A stretch of 64,000 bases of DNA from Antilocapra americana (taxonomy: Eukaryota > Chordata > Mammalia > Artiodactyla > Antilocapridae): positions 3,100,911 to 3,164,910 of the forward strand of contig ML664152.1 in the NCBI GenBank assembly GCA_007570785.1, read 5' to 3'. A program made the translations under genes and the position numbers. The first letter of the stretch is position 1, and each line of letters begins with the position of its first letter. Below the pieces are notes generated by a model. It searched no databases and was not told the origin of the DNA. It saw only the letters and a list, made by a program, of their open reading frames with translations. Positions 45,348-57,936 of this stretch are shown here, piece after piece.

Positions 45348-45389
45348 AGGTGATGATTTTACAACATGCAGAAACTGCACAAAATTCAC

Positions 45390-45575
45390 ATTTCAGGACC
45401 TGTAAATAAAGTTTTATTGGCACACGGCCACAACCACTCATTTGCCTGTCATCCACAACAGCTCTCTCGATACAAGGGCAGAGCCGAGCAGTTGTGAGTG
45501 ACCGAGGGGCCACAGAGCCTAAATTATTTCCTCCCTGGCCCTTTCCAGAAACAGCCTGCGAGCAGAGGCCAGCTC
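45390..45575 (-). mobile_element. Old hAT/Charlie-type DNA transposon fragment
   Basis: Blocks 'aaataaagttttattggcac', 'gcagagccgagcagttgtga' and 'ccctggccctttccagaaac' are in the order expected for a common nonautonomous hAT family of mammals (complement orientation). The terminal repeat itself is not preserved. Family by eye. Confidence 0.6.
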
Positions 45576-47034
45576 CGTGCTGCCCACACTTTCGTCGTTC
45601 ACGGGCCATAGCAAGGTCTCAGCAGGTCTGAGATGTGTTTTCATTTCCTGGTTTCCCTTCGGTCAACTCGGGGCTAACATCACCAGTGACTCAGCCTTGC
45701 CCGTAGGGACTAAAGCCCCGCAATCATGGTTTTCATGCTCTGCATTTTTGTCCCATAAAACACAAGAAAATCGCTCCATGACTTTTAAAAGCAGACGCTG
45801 CATCCTGTCCCTCCTTCTGCCCCCAGAAGAGGTTCCCCGTGGCCCTGCTGACCTTGAGGCCTCTTCTTCCTAGCTGCAGGCTTCTCTGGCCCTGATGTCC
45901 CTCCTAGCCTGTGGCCACATCCGTCGGTCACCTGCCTCTCAGGCAATCAGCTGAGCAGGGGTCAGAGCCAGGGCCCCAGGGCTGGGGAGGAATCTGTCTG
46001 CTGTGTGTGGTTCTTGTCACTACCTTCCCTCTCTGAGCCGACCCCAAGGGGTGAGTGTGGACTCCACCAAGCTTTCCAGAGGGAATCTGAGAAGAGCTGA
46101 GCTTTTCCCGAGCTCCTCAAGGAAAGAGCCCAGCCTCACCCCATCCCGAGAGTCCTGGGTGACAGGACAGGAGTGGTGAGGTGTGTGTGTGTTAGGGGCA
46201 GGCAGAAGTCTGACGAACCCCTAGTGCTTTGAGAACAACAGGGAGAAGTCTGGGGTGTTGGGGTCATGTTTTTATTGGTGGGGGGCCATGACTGCCCCCC
46301 AAGTGGATCCTGGAGAGAGGACTAGACCTGCGGTCCCAGCCATAAAGCATGGCTGGAGGCTGCTGCCAGTTCTCCAGTGGGAAATGTTCAAGGGGGCTAC
46401 AAGCCATGTGGAGGCGATGGGGGTGGGACATGGTCCTCAGTACCTGCGGGAATGCATGGGCTCAGAGCACTCCACTCATCCAATGCGAGCGCCCCCACCC
46501 CAGAGAGCTCTGTGGACTCTGTTTCCACCTAAGATATGTAGAGGGTCATTCTAGGACCACACTCCAAGGGGCATTACAACCTGGAGAGGGACAGCGTTCT
46601 GACCCACTCAGTGTGCTCTGGGAGCCACTGGAAAGTGGGATGGGGGGGCAGTCATCTAGGGAACATTCCATCTGTTTTCCGTCTTGACTCAAACTAGTCC
46701 AGATGTCACAGCGTGGAGGACAGAGCCAATTGTCCCGAACCTCCCTGGCAGGGGACTCCATCTGGAGTGAGCACGGGAATGCACCCCGACAGATGGCCTG
46801 TGTGAGGCAGATGTTGGCCACGTGCAGCCCACCTGCAGCGCTCTCTGCCTTCGGGTTGGAGTCGCGAGTCATGCATCCTGTGCTGTTGGACAGGCAGCCT
46901 CCAAGGCCCCGGGCAGTGGCTGCTTACCCCCGAAACACACTGTCTCACTCACAAGGTCCAAGGCAGGGCTGCATAGCTGGAACCTGTGTGGTCACAGAGG
47001 CAGGCCTTCCTTTCACAGGATGCCTGCCCTTGGA
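45576..47034. other. GC-rich single-copy DNA, no recognised gene
   Basis: Shadow frames only (for example 46255-46554 and 46349-46687 plus). No repeat recognised. Confidence 0.4.
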
Positions 47035-47342
47035 AGGCAACCAGTCAATCCTAAAGGAAATCAACCCTGACTATTCAATGGAAGGACTGATGCTGAAGCT
47101 GAAACTCCAATACTTGGGCCACTTGATGTGAAGAGCTGACTCGCTGGAAAAGACGCTGATGCTGGGAAAGATTGAAGGCAGGAGGAGAAGGGGATGGCAG
47201 AGGATAAGATGGTTGGATGGCATCACTGACTCAATGGACATGAGTTTGAGCAAACTCTGGGAGGTGGAGAAGGACAGGGAAGCCTGGCATGCTGCAGTCC
47301 ATGGGGTCACAGAGTTGGACATGACTGAGCAGCTGAACAACT
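47035..47342 (+). mobile_element. BovB LINE 3' end, sense
   Basis: From 'gcaaccagtcaatcctaaag' to 'gagcagctgaacaactg', the last ~300 bp of BovB. A 68-codon stretch of the ORF end stays partly open in 47159-47551. Confidence 0.93.
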
Positions 47343-48493
47343 GTCTTTGGAAAACTTCCAGACTGTCAATGCAAAGGGCACCTGGAAAGAAGCTACCATG
47401 TCTTCAGGACAAGTGGAGAAGTGTCCTCTACTACCAGTGGATGGCAGAATGTCCAAGACCCTTGAAGGGTCCCCTGGAGGCTGGAGACCCAGGAGCAGCA
47501 AGAAGGACAGGGAGGCCAGCCAGACGGGCTCAGGAGGGAGCAGCTTCCTGAGGGAGGGAGAGCTTAGCCTGGAGGGCCTCCAGGTGAAGTCACCCTTTCC
47601 AGGAGGATAAAGAGGACGGCCCCACACTGGGCATGTGCTCACTCCTGAGGGTTTCCTTATTAGAAGTTCCCAGCTGCCTGCCGGACTATTCCTCTGGGGC
47701 ACATGTTGGCCCCTCACTCCTACTCAGGTGGTCTCTTGCCAAATATTTGGTTTCTGCTGCCAGAAAAGAAAGAAACCCTTCCCCCAGCCAGACCCAGGAG
47801 GCTCTGGGTGAGTCCAGGGAGTGTGGCAGGATCACATGGTCAGGATGGAGGGCCAGCTGTTCCCGTCTGAGCCCCGCTGGGCAACAGCTCCCCATGCATG
47901 ATACCCTAGGCGGTTCTAGATAGGAGAAGCAGGGAGCCTGGGTCAGAAGGTGATGCAAGAGCCTGAATGAGATCACAGGGGTCCCCGCCCTCCTCCAAGG
48001 GGCTCCCTCAGCAGGGTCCTGTCAGGGCTTGCATCCTGTAGAACATCCAATAGAAGTCCCTGGGGGAGAGAGTAAGGGCTGGGCCTCAGACTGCGAACAC
48101 CCAGATCCGAGGAGGCCCCAGGCTTCTCTGTAAATATGTGAAGAAGGCAATGAGCACGTCAAGACTGTGTATCCACACACGTCATGGCAGGGGTGGGGGT
48201 GCACGCTCAGGCCTGCCCAGAGGCCTCAGAAGCAGGGCCCCTCAGCATGTGTCCCCAAAGGTGGGCAGCCTGCTGTGCCCGCAGGAGAGCCCACCCTCCA
48301 GGGAAGGGCTGCTGGGGACTAGAGAGTGTGGCCTGGGGGTTTACGTCACTGCTTGTTTTCTTGGGTTCCTTTGGATCTTTCAGAAAAAGCCCCCTATTGC
48401 TGGCATTTCATTTAAGATTTGTTTTTTTATTGATGTGGACCATTTTTTTTCAAGTCTTTATTGAATTTGTTACAATACTGCTTTTGTTTTATG
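47343..48493. other. Single-copy DNA, no recognised gene
   Basis: Shadow frames; T-rich toward the right end (48420-48493). Confidence 0.4.
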
Positions 48494-48622
48494 TTATTAT
48501 TATTATTATATTTTTTTTTGCCACAAGGCATGTGGGATCTTTGCTCCTCAACCAAGGATGGAACCCAGGCCCCCTGCATTGAAAGGTAAGTCTTCATCAC
48601 TGGATTATCAGGGAAGTTCCTC
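48494..48622 (-). mobile_element. CHR-type SINE fragment, antisense, with ATT/T tail
   Basis: Short ATT repeat and T run (48494-48521), then 'gcatgtgggatctttgctcc', 'accaaggatggaacccaggc' and the degraded head complement TATCAGGGAAGTTCC. Confidence 0.85.
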
Positions 48623-51055
48623 AGACACTCTTTCCAGCCCTTGATCCAGCCCCAGGGTTGAGAGGTGAGAGGGCTTCCAAGGCCAGAACTAGCAACGTGC
48701 TGGTAACCGGCTTGCAGACAAACAGTTGGTGTTTGCTAGTTTCCCAGTGTGTGGAGGATCCCAGCTTGGCCACCGCAAGGCCACCGAGCTCAGGGCTGCA
48801 GAGTGTCTACTGTGGGTTCTACATGGCCCGGCCCGGCCCACCAGCTCCAGCTTCATCCACCAGGGGGGCAGCTAGGGTACATAGAAGCTGGGATGCCAGC
48901 ATTTCTCGCAAAGAGAATTAGAGGAACCTGGTTCCGGTGAGCCACTGTCCACGCCATGCCCCCAGGACAAGGCAGAGCCAAGATCCAGAGACAAGGCACA
49001 GCTTCTCTCTCTCTCAAGGCCAGATGCTCTCCAGCAAGGTCCTGTGGAGACCTGGGGCCCAGAAATGCTCATGCCTGACAGAAGCCCACCCCCATGCCAC
49101 CCTGGCCCCAGTGTGGTGCTGGCCTCACTGTGGAGCCTCTGCTGGGTGGGGTGCTCAGCTGTGAGCTGCCGGATCTGCCTCCTCCCGCCTTGGTCTCGGG
49201 TGCCTGAGCTTCCAGAACATTCAGGCAGGTGGAGGCACCCCCAGGGAGGGTAGGTCCACCCTCCCAGAGCTGCCCAGCCTGGCTCTGTCCTTCCACCTTC
49301 AGCAAGAGCAGCATTTGCTTTTTGAAGGGCACCCGTGTGTACACTCCATTTAAAGGATAACTTCTGATTATTTTCTTAATGGAAGAGCAAATATTTATGT
49401 CTTAGAAACCAAAGGGCAGGTTGGAATGTGTGGGAATACCGGCTTTGGGGTGCTGCCACTGCTGCTTGACAAGGAGTGGGCAGGACAGCCCCGACTGTTG
49501 GCGGCAGTCAGCCTCGCTCAGCTGGAGCACAGAAGCCCTTGGACCGGGCGCGAGTCTGGTGGCCAGGGCTCTGTTTGCCTTGGAGGGTGGTTCAACCCTC
49601 TTAACTCCTTTCCCGTCGTGGGGAGGGGAGGCAAGGGGGCGCTTCCACCTCTGGGAGCCTTCACTGTGCCTGGGGCACCTCTACTGGGCTCCCCCATCTG
49701 GCCTCCTCTCCGTGAGCACGTGACAGCTGCCAGCCCCGCCACGTGGACAGCGTGACCATTGGCCAACTGCCTGTCAGCTGAGGCCGACTGTGCCAAGTGT
49801 TTAGGTTGTTAGAACAGAAAAAAATAAAATGAAGAGCAGCCTGCACCCAAAAACAGAAAGCGGGAAGCAGAAGGGAAGCCACGGGAAGGGAACTGCTCTT
49901 CCCAGGGAGCCCCAGGCACCTCTGCCTAGGTGGGCCCAGGAGCCAGGCTGGCCTGGCCCTGAGAGGGTCTGCTCTGCTCTGGGGCCTGAGGACGCAGGGC
50001 TGTCCCCTGACCCCAGAGCAGGACATCCAGTTCAGGGGCCTCAACCCACACTCCAGGAAGCCCTGCTAGTCTGGGGTCTCCTGCAAGACCCAGCCTGTCC
50101 TCCGCCTGTCAGTCTGTCTGCTTCCCACCGTGGTCGTTTTCCTTCCTACATGCACTACATCCGTCTGCATGGAGAAGGGCCCAGAGTCTGGGTCGCTGGT
50201 GGAAACATCCAGAACAGTGCAGCCGGGCAGCTGGTGGGGAAGGAGAGTGGCCATGGCAGCAGGCTTATGGGGGACTCACCAGCCCTTGACCTCATGGGTG
50301 ATCCAGTTCAGGGGCAGGGCTGGGGGCTGTGCAGCAGCCACAGGCCCAGGGTCCCAGGTGTCCCCAGGGGGCAGTAGTAGCATCTCTGCCATCAGATGAG
50401 GATGGGAAAGAGCCCCCGGATGAGAAGAGGGGAGGTCAGGCCCCCCTGCAGGCCCAGCTGGCCCATGTGGACAGTACCAGGTGACAGACACTTGGGGTCT
50501 CCAGGTGGCACCTCACAGCCCCCCAGCCACCCAGCAGGTGCCCTGTGGGGAGGGGTCCCACCCCCCAAGGACTGCCCACTTGGTGGGTCAGCGGTAGCCT
50601 CCCTCCTCAAGTAGGCTGGCCCGCAGGGGGCTTTTCTCTGCACGCCTGGTGACTACATCTGCCCTCCCCTGTAATCATTTGCCTGTGGTGGGGCTGAAGA
50701 GGTAGAAATGGGTTCTTGCTATCCCAGCTGCCTGTGGAGACAAAGGCGACACTGAGGTAGGACCTGGCATCACTGCCCTTGGCTCCTGTCTTGTCCTGCC
50801 CACCTGGACCTGCCAATGGACCCCAAGCAGCTGCCCCACAGCCGCCTTTTCATGCAGCCCCCTTGGCTCCTGGACACCCTGTCCTTCTGAGTCCACTGAG
50901 TCCAGGGCAGAGTCAGGTCCTGCCTGCAGTGGCGGAAGCGAGGGGCACAGAAAGAGAGAGGAGGGGCCTGTGTTGAGCAGGAACTGGTCAAAATCCTGGA
51001 AAGTGCCATGTCGGTGACAGCAAGCACTGACCTGGGATGGAAGGCAGCCAGACCC
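48623..51055. other. GC-rich single-copy DNA, no recognised gene
   Basis: 49340-49420 is an AT-rich block between GC-rich flanks. Frame 49829-50377 (182 codons, plus) has no domain. No dispersed repeat recognised. Confidence 0.4.
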
Positions 51056-51510
51056 CTGTGTGTGTGTGTGTGTGCATGTGTATTGCATGTAGGTCTACAT
51101 GTGCATGCGTGTGTGCACATACACTGTGCAGTGCGGTGCATATCCATGTGTCCACATGTGTGCTTGTACTCCTGGGCACTGAGAGCACATATGCTGTGTA
51201 CATGTGTGTGCAGGCATCTGTGTGCCTGTATGAGCACTGTGTAAAGGTGGCGCACACATGTGTGATCACATGTGCGCACACTCCTGTGTATTTGTGAGCA
51301 TGTGTGCTGCATGTATGTGTGCATGTATGTGTACATACGTGAGCATGTGTGTTACATGTGGGTCTACATGCGCACCCATGAGTGCATGTACACTGTGCAG
51401 TGTGGCACACACATGTGTTCACATGTATGCTTGCACTCCTGTGTGTTCATGAGAACCTGCTGCATGTGTACATGTGTATGTACACGTGTGTATTGTAAGC
51501 GTGTGTTTGT
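51056..51510. repeat. Degenerate TG-rich minisatellite with ~269-bp order
   Basis: Starts with a (TG) run and continues with TGT/CATG-rich text. A block with GGTCTACATG at 51092 and 51361 and CACTGTGCAG at 51122 and 51391 repeats at 269 bp. A shorter subunit beginning CACATGT recurs at 51153, 51267 and 51420. Cys- and His-rich frames here are repeat artefacts. Confidence 0.92.
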
Positions 51511-53834
51511 AAGGCAGGACAGATGCTCCAGCAGGCAGGCTGAGGGGCCTCCTCCAGGGCCAACAGGACCCAGGACAGTGCTCATCCAAGACAGCAGGAA
51601 GTGGCTCTGGGTCCACATGACCACTGTGCCCAACTCCCACGTCCCTCCAGTGAGCCCGATGTGTCACCTGTGGGCCGCTCTGGCAAGGCTCTGCTGAAAG
51701 ATGAGGCTTCACAGAGGCCGGGGAGGCTAGTGGAGGCCTCACAGGAGCCGCTCTGGATGGCTGTCATTTACACCTCGGTGTAAGGGGACTGGAGGACCCT
51801 GGGGCCTGGTCCCTCCCTGCTCGACCCCAGGCAGGGGCGGCCCTGTCCCTGTCCCGGTCTATCCCTGGGGTGGGTCCACCAGAGCTGACTTCCTCCCTCC
51901 CTCCTAGTGCCCTCTGGGCCTGCAGCCATGGCCAGAAGGACCCCAGGCGCCTTCTGGAAGCGAGGAGGTGGGGCGGCTGACCTCGCCTGCAGTTCTGCAA
52001 GAGGCTGACTCTCCTTGACCTCCAGGGAGCCCCGCAGCCATGCCGGCCGCCCTTTAAAGAGCAGCTGATTATCTCAAATGCCAGGCCCCATGCTGGAGCC
52101 CTCCCTGCCGGGGACCTCAGGCTGCCGGCAGAGGACCGGGTGGCAGCTGCTCGGAGAGCTGGAAGCTTTTGATTTGCGTCAGTGCTGAGCTGGCCAGGAG
52201 GGGCTTTCAGCTGGGCGCTTGGCAGCTTCAGGGAATCAAGGTGACATCACGGCTCCTGGGCTCTGGCCCTGTCTGAGCAGAGGGCCCCCAGAGAGACGGG
52301 CTGCACATCCATTCAGGGCAGCCTGCTGAGCCCACGCTCCTGGCCCCGGCGAGCTGGAGGGCTCGGGAAGTGCGGCTTCTGACAGCAGTATCCATGATGT
52401 CAGCACCTCAGGCTCAGGCCCTGAGAGGAGGAAGTGGAAGCTGACTTGTCTGCCCCCCGCGGGATCGGGAGCACTCCCAGAAACAGCGGCTTGCCATCCT
52501 GCGGCTACCAGAGGACTCCGGCTAACCGAGAGACTTGGCAGGGCTGGCCGTGATGGCAAACCTACAATTTCCCTGAGATGAGAGTCTCCCTGAGGACCCA
52601 AATGAAAACCACAGCTGCTAGACCATGTGGGAGAACGCTGGCTTTGAGACCTTGTCCTCGCTGCTCCGGGCCCAGGTGTGAGCCAGCAGTCTCCTGGGAG
52701 CAGCGAGCGGGTCTGGGTCAGCGGTGCTCTGCAGCTCCCGCACGTGGTCCCCAGCCCTCCCCTCATCACCAAGCCCTCCCACTCTGGGGCAGGAGCGAGC
52801 GTGTTACCTCGGAGACTACATGCACACTTGTTCCTTATGAAGGCCTTCGAGGAGGGGTCCCCCTAACTCCCCTCAACCTGCTCTGAGCTGAGACGAGTAG
52901 GCTGTCCCTCTGACAGCCCTGCACCCTCCACGGCACCCCTGACAACAGGGTACTCCCAACTCTTCTGGGCAGGGACCACCCTCGACAGCCTGAACCCCGC
53001 CTCCTCTGCACCTTGGTGACACCCCTGCGTGTCAGTGGGGTCTCAGTTTACCTGCTCGGAGTGGCCCTCTGGAAGCAGCAAGTGTGGTGGGGAGGAGTCC
53101 CTATCACCATTTGCTCCAGTGCACGCTGTGCCCTCAGCCTGGGGGCTGCCGTGTCCCCAGCCACGCTGAGCCCCTGGAGGCCCAAGCCTGCTCACTGCTA
53201 CCCCGCCGGAGCTCAGGCCTGGGTGCCTGGTGCAGGGAAGCCTGGGCCCAGGGTGTTTACATCTTTCTCCTAACGCTCGCCCATGTTCACAGGGGAGCCA
53301 GCTGCCCTCCTCTCCCTTGGATAATCAAAGAATCCAGTTGGAGGGGTTTTCAGTGGTCCTGCCCCACCCCTGTCCCCACCGAGAGATGGTCCAGGCCCAG
53401 CGGGGGACACAGTGAGGGAACCCCGCACCCCACGGGAACTCTCCAACTCAACCCCGGGCCCATCGACCTTGGGGCCCCATCACCTGTGAGAGCCTCAGGC
53501 CAGCCTTCTCAGGGGGCTGCCCACAGGGGCAGCTGGGCTGGTCACCCCGGGTCACAGGTGCTGTGCTCTGTGAAGACAGAGGAAGGAGACAGGGAGGCTG
53601 GAGCTGTCGTCAGCCATGGCATAGAATAGCCCCGTGTCACCAATACCCCATGACATGGTGTGAGCGGGGCTGGCCACTGTCTGCTCCCTCCCTGCAGTGT
53701 ACCCCAGGACTGTGTCTGAGGGCGTCCCTCCCCAGCCCTGAGCCCCGGCCCCAGTTCTGCCCAGAGTCCTGACAGGCTCTGGGTTGAGTCACCCGCATGC
53801 CCCTCACTCTGAGTGTCCTGGGTGTAGCCGTTTC
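51511..53834. other. GC-rich single-copy DNA with candidate conserved block
   Basis: 52045-52260 has a mixed composition with CAGCTG (52062-52067), TTATCT (52069-52074), TGCGTCAGTGCTGAGC (near 52177) and TGACATCA (near 52241), a pattern often seen in conserved enhancers. No gene recognised. Confidence 0.4.
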
Positions 53835-54235
53835 CTGGAGGGCTAAACCACAGAAATCCATTCTCTCACAGCCTTGGAGGCCAGATGTCTGAAGTCAAGG
53901 TGTGGGGGTGGCCAGCTCCTTCTGAGGCAGTGAGGCAGGGTCTGACCCAGGCCTGGCCAGCTTCTGTTGGTGGCCGACAACTCTTGGTGCCCCTCGTTCT
54001 GTAGACACAGCACCCCATCTCTGCCTCCATGTGTGCCTGGCTCTTCTCTGTCACTGGACTTGGAGTCGCTTTGATCCAGGATGCCCTCCTCTCTGTGCTT
54101 ACCTTGATCACACCTGCAGAGGCCACATTCCACGAAAGATCCCATGCTCGGGTCTGGGCCGACATCTCTTTCAGAGCCACTGTCAGCCCCTCCGCCAGGT
54201 TAGCAGGAAGAACCACCCCCCATCTTTAATATGAG
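53835..54235 (-). mobile_element. MaLR/MLT-like fragment, antisense, diverged
   Basis: Blocks 'attctctcacagccttggag', 'gccagatgtctgaagtcaag' and 'gctcttctctgtcactggac' follow the same order as in 29588 and 38070. More diverged than those. Confidence 0.5.
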
Positions 54236-56156
54236 CTCATCTAATTGGCCTAACCTGGTGTCTCAGATCGGGAAACTGAGGCTGGAGGATGAAGGAAGAC
54301 CTCAGTTTGGGACGGGATGAGAGCAGGGGCTGCTTCCCTGACCCCAGGGGCTTGGTGTGACTGTAGGAGTCATCTCGGCCCTGTCAGGTGGCTCAGACCT
54401 CCGGAGGCCACCCCTCTGCCTGCCAGCTCCCCAGCTCTGCTGCCCCTCGCTGGCCCTGCAATCTCCAGATGGGTCCACCTCAGGGTGGTCTGCCTTGCTA
54501 AGGGCCAGCCGTGGTACTGGCTCCTCCTGGCCAGTGGGAGCTGGGGCTGGCCACTCCCAAGTCTGGATCCTGACTTCTGAGCCATACCATGTGATGCACT
54601 GTCTCCGTGACCTGCCTAGGCCCACAGAGCCGGCTGAGCAAGGCCTAGAAGCTAGTTGGCCTGGTGACAGCCACAGCCTGGGCTGCTCAGAGCAGGGCAG
54701 ACCATCTCTGCTCCAGTCCACCAGCTGGGGTGGTGCCCTGCTTCTAAAGGGCGTGGCCTCCAAAGCCGGAGCAGGCCAGGCTACTTCTGCCCGACCCCAG
54801 AGTGGACGTGACTCACGGTGGAGGCCTCCCGGGGGCGGGGGTGGAGGGGACCAGGCTGAGGGGGCGGGAAGAGTATCTGGCCACAAACAGTTGCGCACGT
54901 GCTATGCTTCCAGCCCCTGCCATGCAGCAGGTGGGGCGGGCCCTGGAGCCTGGCCCCTACTGCGGGAGCAGTGGGGACTCGGGCTGGGGGAGGGGCAGGC
55001 TGAGACACCCCCACTCAAGAGAGGCCAGGATGTCAGGGGGTGGGGCATGGCATGCTTTAGTGCCATTGCCAGAGCAGGCAGGGTCATCCCTGGGGCTCAG
55101 TGTAAGGGGACAGATGGACGCACTTCACCCCGAGGCTCTGGGCACCTAGGAAGTGTGGCTTGGCTGCAGGAGTCCCTGTACCCAGGGAGAGAAGGGGACA
55201 GGGGCAAGTGGAACTCTGGCTCCAGAAATGAGAGATGGGCAGATGGGCCCTCCGAGGGGACACAGGAGCCTTGGGGGTGGCAGGGAAGGGCATGTGGCTC
55301 TTCCCTTCACCCACAGAGCCCGGCCCTTGCCTGGGCCCTGGGTGCCCACCTCGCATTTCTGCTGGCTGGCGAGCAGGAGCCGTGACATGGCCCCCGTGGC
55401 CGTGGTCTGGGGTCACTGGTTTTCCACGCAGGACTTCCCCTGGTGGCCCCTGGGGCAGTCCCAGCCCACTCTGGGGTGCTCGACTTGGGATTTCATGGGA
55501 CAGAAGTGCCTCTGATGTGGTCAGGGACATGCGGGGCTGAGGGCCTGGGCAGTTTCCAAGGTGAGTTTTCTGTGCAATGAGCCCCCAGGCCACGCAACAG
55601 CCAGGGAATGTCAGGGTGGGCTTTTGCAGCCTACCCACCCATCCTCTAGCCCCAGCTGGGGGTCTTCTGAGTTTAAGACTCTGGGCACACCCACCCTAGG
55701 TGGTTACGATTCAGCCTGAGTCCAGGGCCTCATCTCAGGAGTGTTCAGTTCTGTCCCCATCCCCCAATGGGACTCCGTCTCCAAGGCCAGCTCTGTGTGA
55801 TACCCGAGGTTGGAGGGTCGGGATCCCATGACAGAATGGAGCACAAGAGCCTAGACTGAGCTGAGTAGGGCTGCAGGGGCCAGGGCTCCAGCTTGGCACA
55901 TCCAGGCACCCACGTGAGCAGATGAACCATTATTCCGGGCACTTGTCCTTGGGAGGAAGGGGCTGGCTGTGATCTTGATGAGCTGTTCTACTGTGCATGG
56001 TGGCTACACTGAGGGCCTGGGATGTGTTGTCTCACTTAAAGATCTCGACCTTTAACAGAGGTGTGATGAGCCTCAAGTTTTAGGAGGGGAGCCCCAGGCT
56101 AAAACAGCCTCTGGTCCCACACTCCAGACAGCAGAACCAAGATTTCCACATGACTT
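54236..56156. other. GC-rich single-copy DNA with the longest open frame
   Basis: Holds the 342-codon plus-strand frame 54357-55385 (see the findings), overlapped by a 198-codon minus-strand frame. No domain in either. 54820-54900 has locally raised CpG. Confidence 0.4.
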
Positions 56157-56460
56157 AATCCTTAATGCATGGGTCCTGCTACTGTAACAAGTGACCCTAG
56201 CTTGAGTGGCTTCAGATACAGGTCTATTTTCATACAGTTTCAGAAGTCTTACATAAATTGTACTGGGCTAAAGTCAAGGTGTGGTCAGGCCTGTTTCCCC
56301 TTGGAGGCTCCAGGGAGATCTATTTCCTGGCTTTTCCTGCTTCTGGGGTCCTGCTATCCTGGGCTCGGAGCCCTGCTCTGCTCACAGCCAGTGACAGACA
56401 TCAGACTGTTCTCACACTGTATCTCTCCTGTACTGATTCTCCCCTCGCCATGTAAGGGAC
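56157..56460 (-). mobile_element. MaLR/MLT-like fragment, antisense, diverged
   Basis: Blocks 'ctgctactgtaacaagtgac', 'catacagtttcagaagtctt', 'aaagtcaaggtgtggtcagg' and 'tgttctcacactgtatctct'. Fourth member of this family in the window. Confidence 0.5.
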
Positions 56461-57935
56461 TCCCGTAAGTCCCCTGGGCTCTCCCAGAGAATCTAAGGTC
56501 ATCCTCTCGCTTTAGGGCAGGAGGTTAGGGACCTAGTTCCCCTTGCTGTAGGAAGCCACATATTCACGGGCCCCGGGATTAGAATGTGAACAGCCTTGGG
56601 GACCGCTGTGCCACCCACCTCACTCAGGGGCCCCAGTGCTCTGCCCACATCATCTCCACTGACCCCATGTACCCGTGTCTGGTCCAACCAAGGACAAAGA
56701 GATGCCTCACTCCTCCTCACTCTTCTCCTCTCTGCTTGCCTCGTCCAGGCACCAGGCCCAGGCGGCCCTGGAGGATCTGGCGGCCAGGGCACAGGCTGCC
56801 CATTGTCATTCTCTGGGTGGATCACACAGAGCCTGGCAGGCCCATGGTGGGTGTCCTCCAGCTCCGGTAAACAGGCCTTTGTTCCAGGGGCTGGGTCCCC
56901 ACCCTGCACAACACTGGCCAAGCCCAGGCTCTGAGTCCGGTTCCCTGCCTACCAGCCAGGTGATGACACTGTCAGCTGGTCACCGGGTCAGTGCCATGAG
57001 CTGTCACTGGCATCCGATGGACCGAGGTTCGGACCTAGAAGTTCTGGGGAGGGGTGAGCAGAGCCCCAGGGAGCACTCAGTGTAGAGCACCCACTGGTCT
57101 GGAGGAGAAGGCAGTGGGAGAAGGAACTTCAAGTGAAAGTCTGAGATTCCAAAGACATGGTAGCTCTGTTGTAGGGATGGGGACCACTTCCAGATCTCTG
57201 GGGTGGCGGTACATTTCACAGCTTTCACACTGAGTGTTCTTAAGGAAAGGGTGAGCATCCCCCCCTCCATGACATTATGGGCCTGCTAGTCAGCAAGTAC
57301 TGAGCGTCAGCCCCCCCCCACCGCCATGACACAAGTGCTGGACATGCCTTCATTTTTGTCACTATAGTCACCAAGGAAAAAAGAAGGGAAAGCGGTGCCC
57401 CCAAGGGAAATAAGAGAGATGCATCCGCAGTCACACTGAGGTTCAGACCTGAAGGAAATGAACCGGGACCTGCAGGCAAAGGCCAGGATCCCGAGGCAGG
57501 CAGGCAGTCTGGATCTCTGGGTCAGCTCCCCTCCCCACCGGGGTGGCCTCTGCTCCAGAAGCATCCATGTCATTCCGAGGGGACCGATTTCCACCCTGCC
57601 TGGGTCTGTGCCCCCTCTGGAAGCCCCTGATCCCACCTAGATGTGTTCATTGACCTCAGGAGTTGGGGGAAGGAGCAGGCCCCAGAAACGCATCCACATG
57701 CAGAGATGTGTCCCGCTTCTACAGACCCTCTGGATAAACTGGGCAGGCCCTTGGGGCTCCTATCCAGAGCCCAGGGGACAGAGAGGCTGAAGACCCAGAT
57801 CTCAGCCTCTGCATGGGGTCTGAACTGTTGACAGCAGTGTGGAACCCTAAAGTCTGAGTGCAGCTTCAGGACCAGGGAGTCGGGGAAGGAAGACTGCTCT
57901 TTTTGAACACAGACCTGGAATGAAATGGGCCTCAT
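56461..57935. other. Single-copy DNA with one exon-like segment
   Basis: 56749-56866 (plus) is bounded by a strong pyrimidine tract plus AG and by GTAAAC; see the findings. Otherwise no recognised gene or repeat. Confidence 0.4.
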
Positions 57936-57936
57936 A

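Noticed and set aside
45406..45420. AATAAA in plus orientation as a gene's poly(A) signal
   Set aside because: It belongs to the hAT-type repeat (its conserved 'aataaagttttattgg' block) and no exon precedes it.
50770..51422. Cys/His-rich frames that look like zinc-binding proteins
   Set aside because: They are products of the TG/CATG-rich array; the Cys and His spacing follows the DNA repeat and not a zinc-finger pattern.
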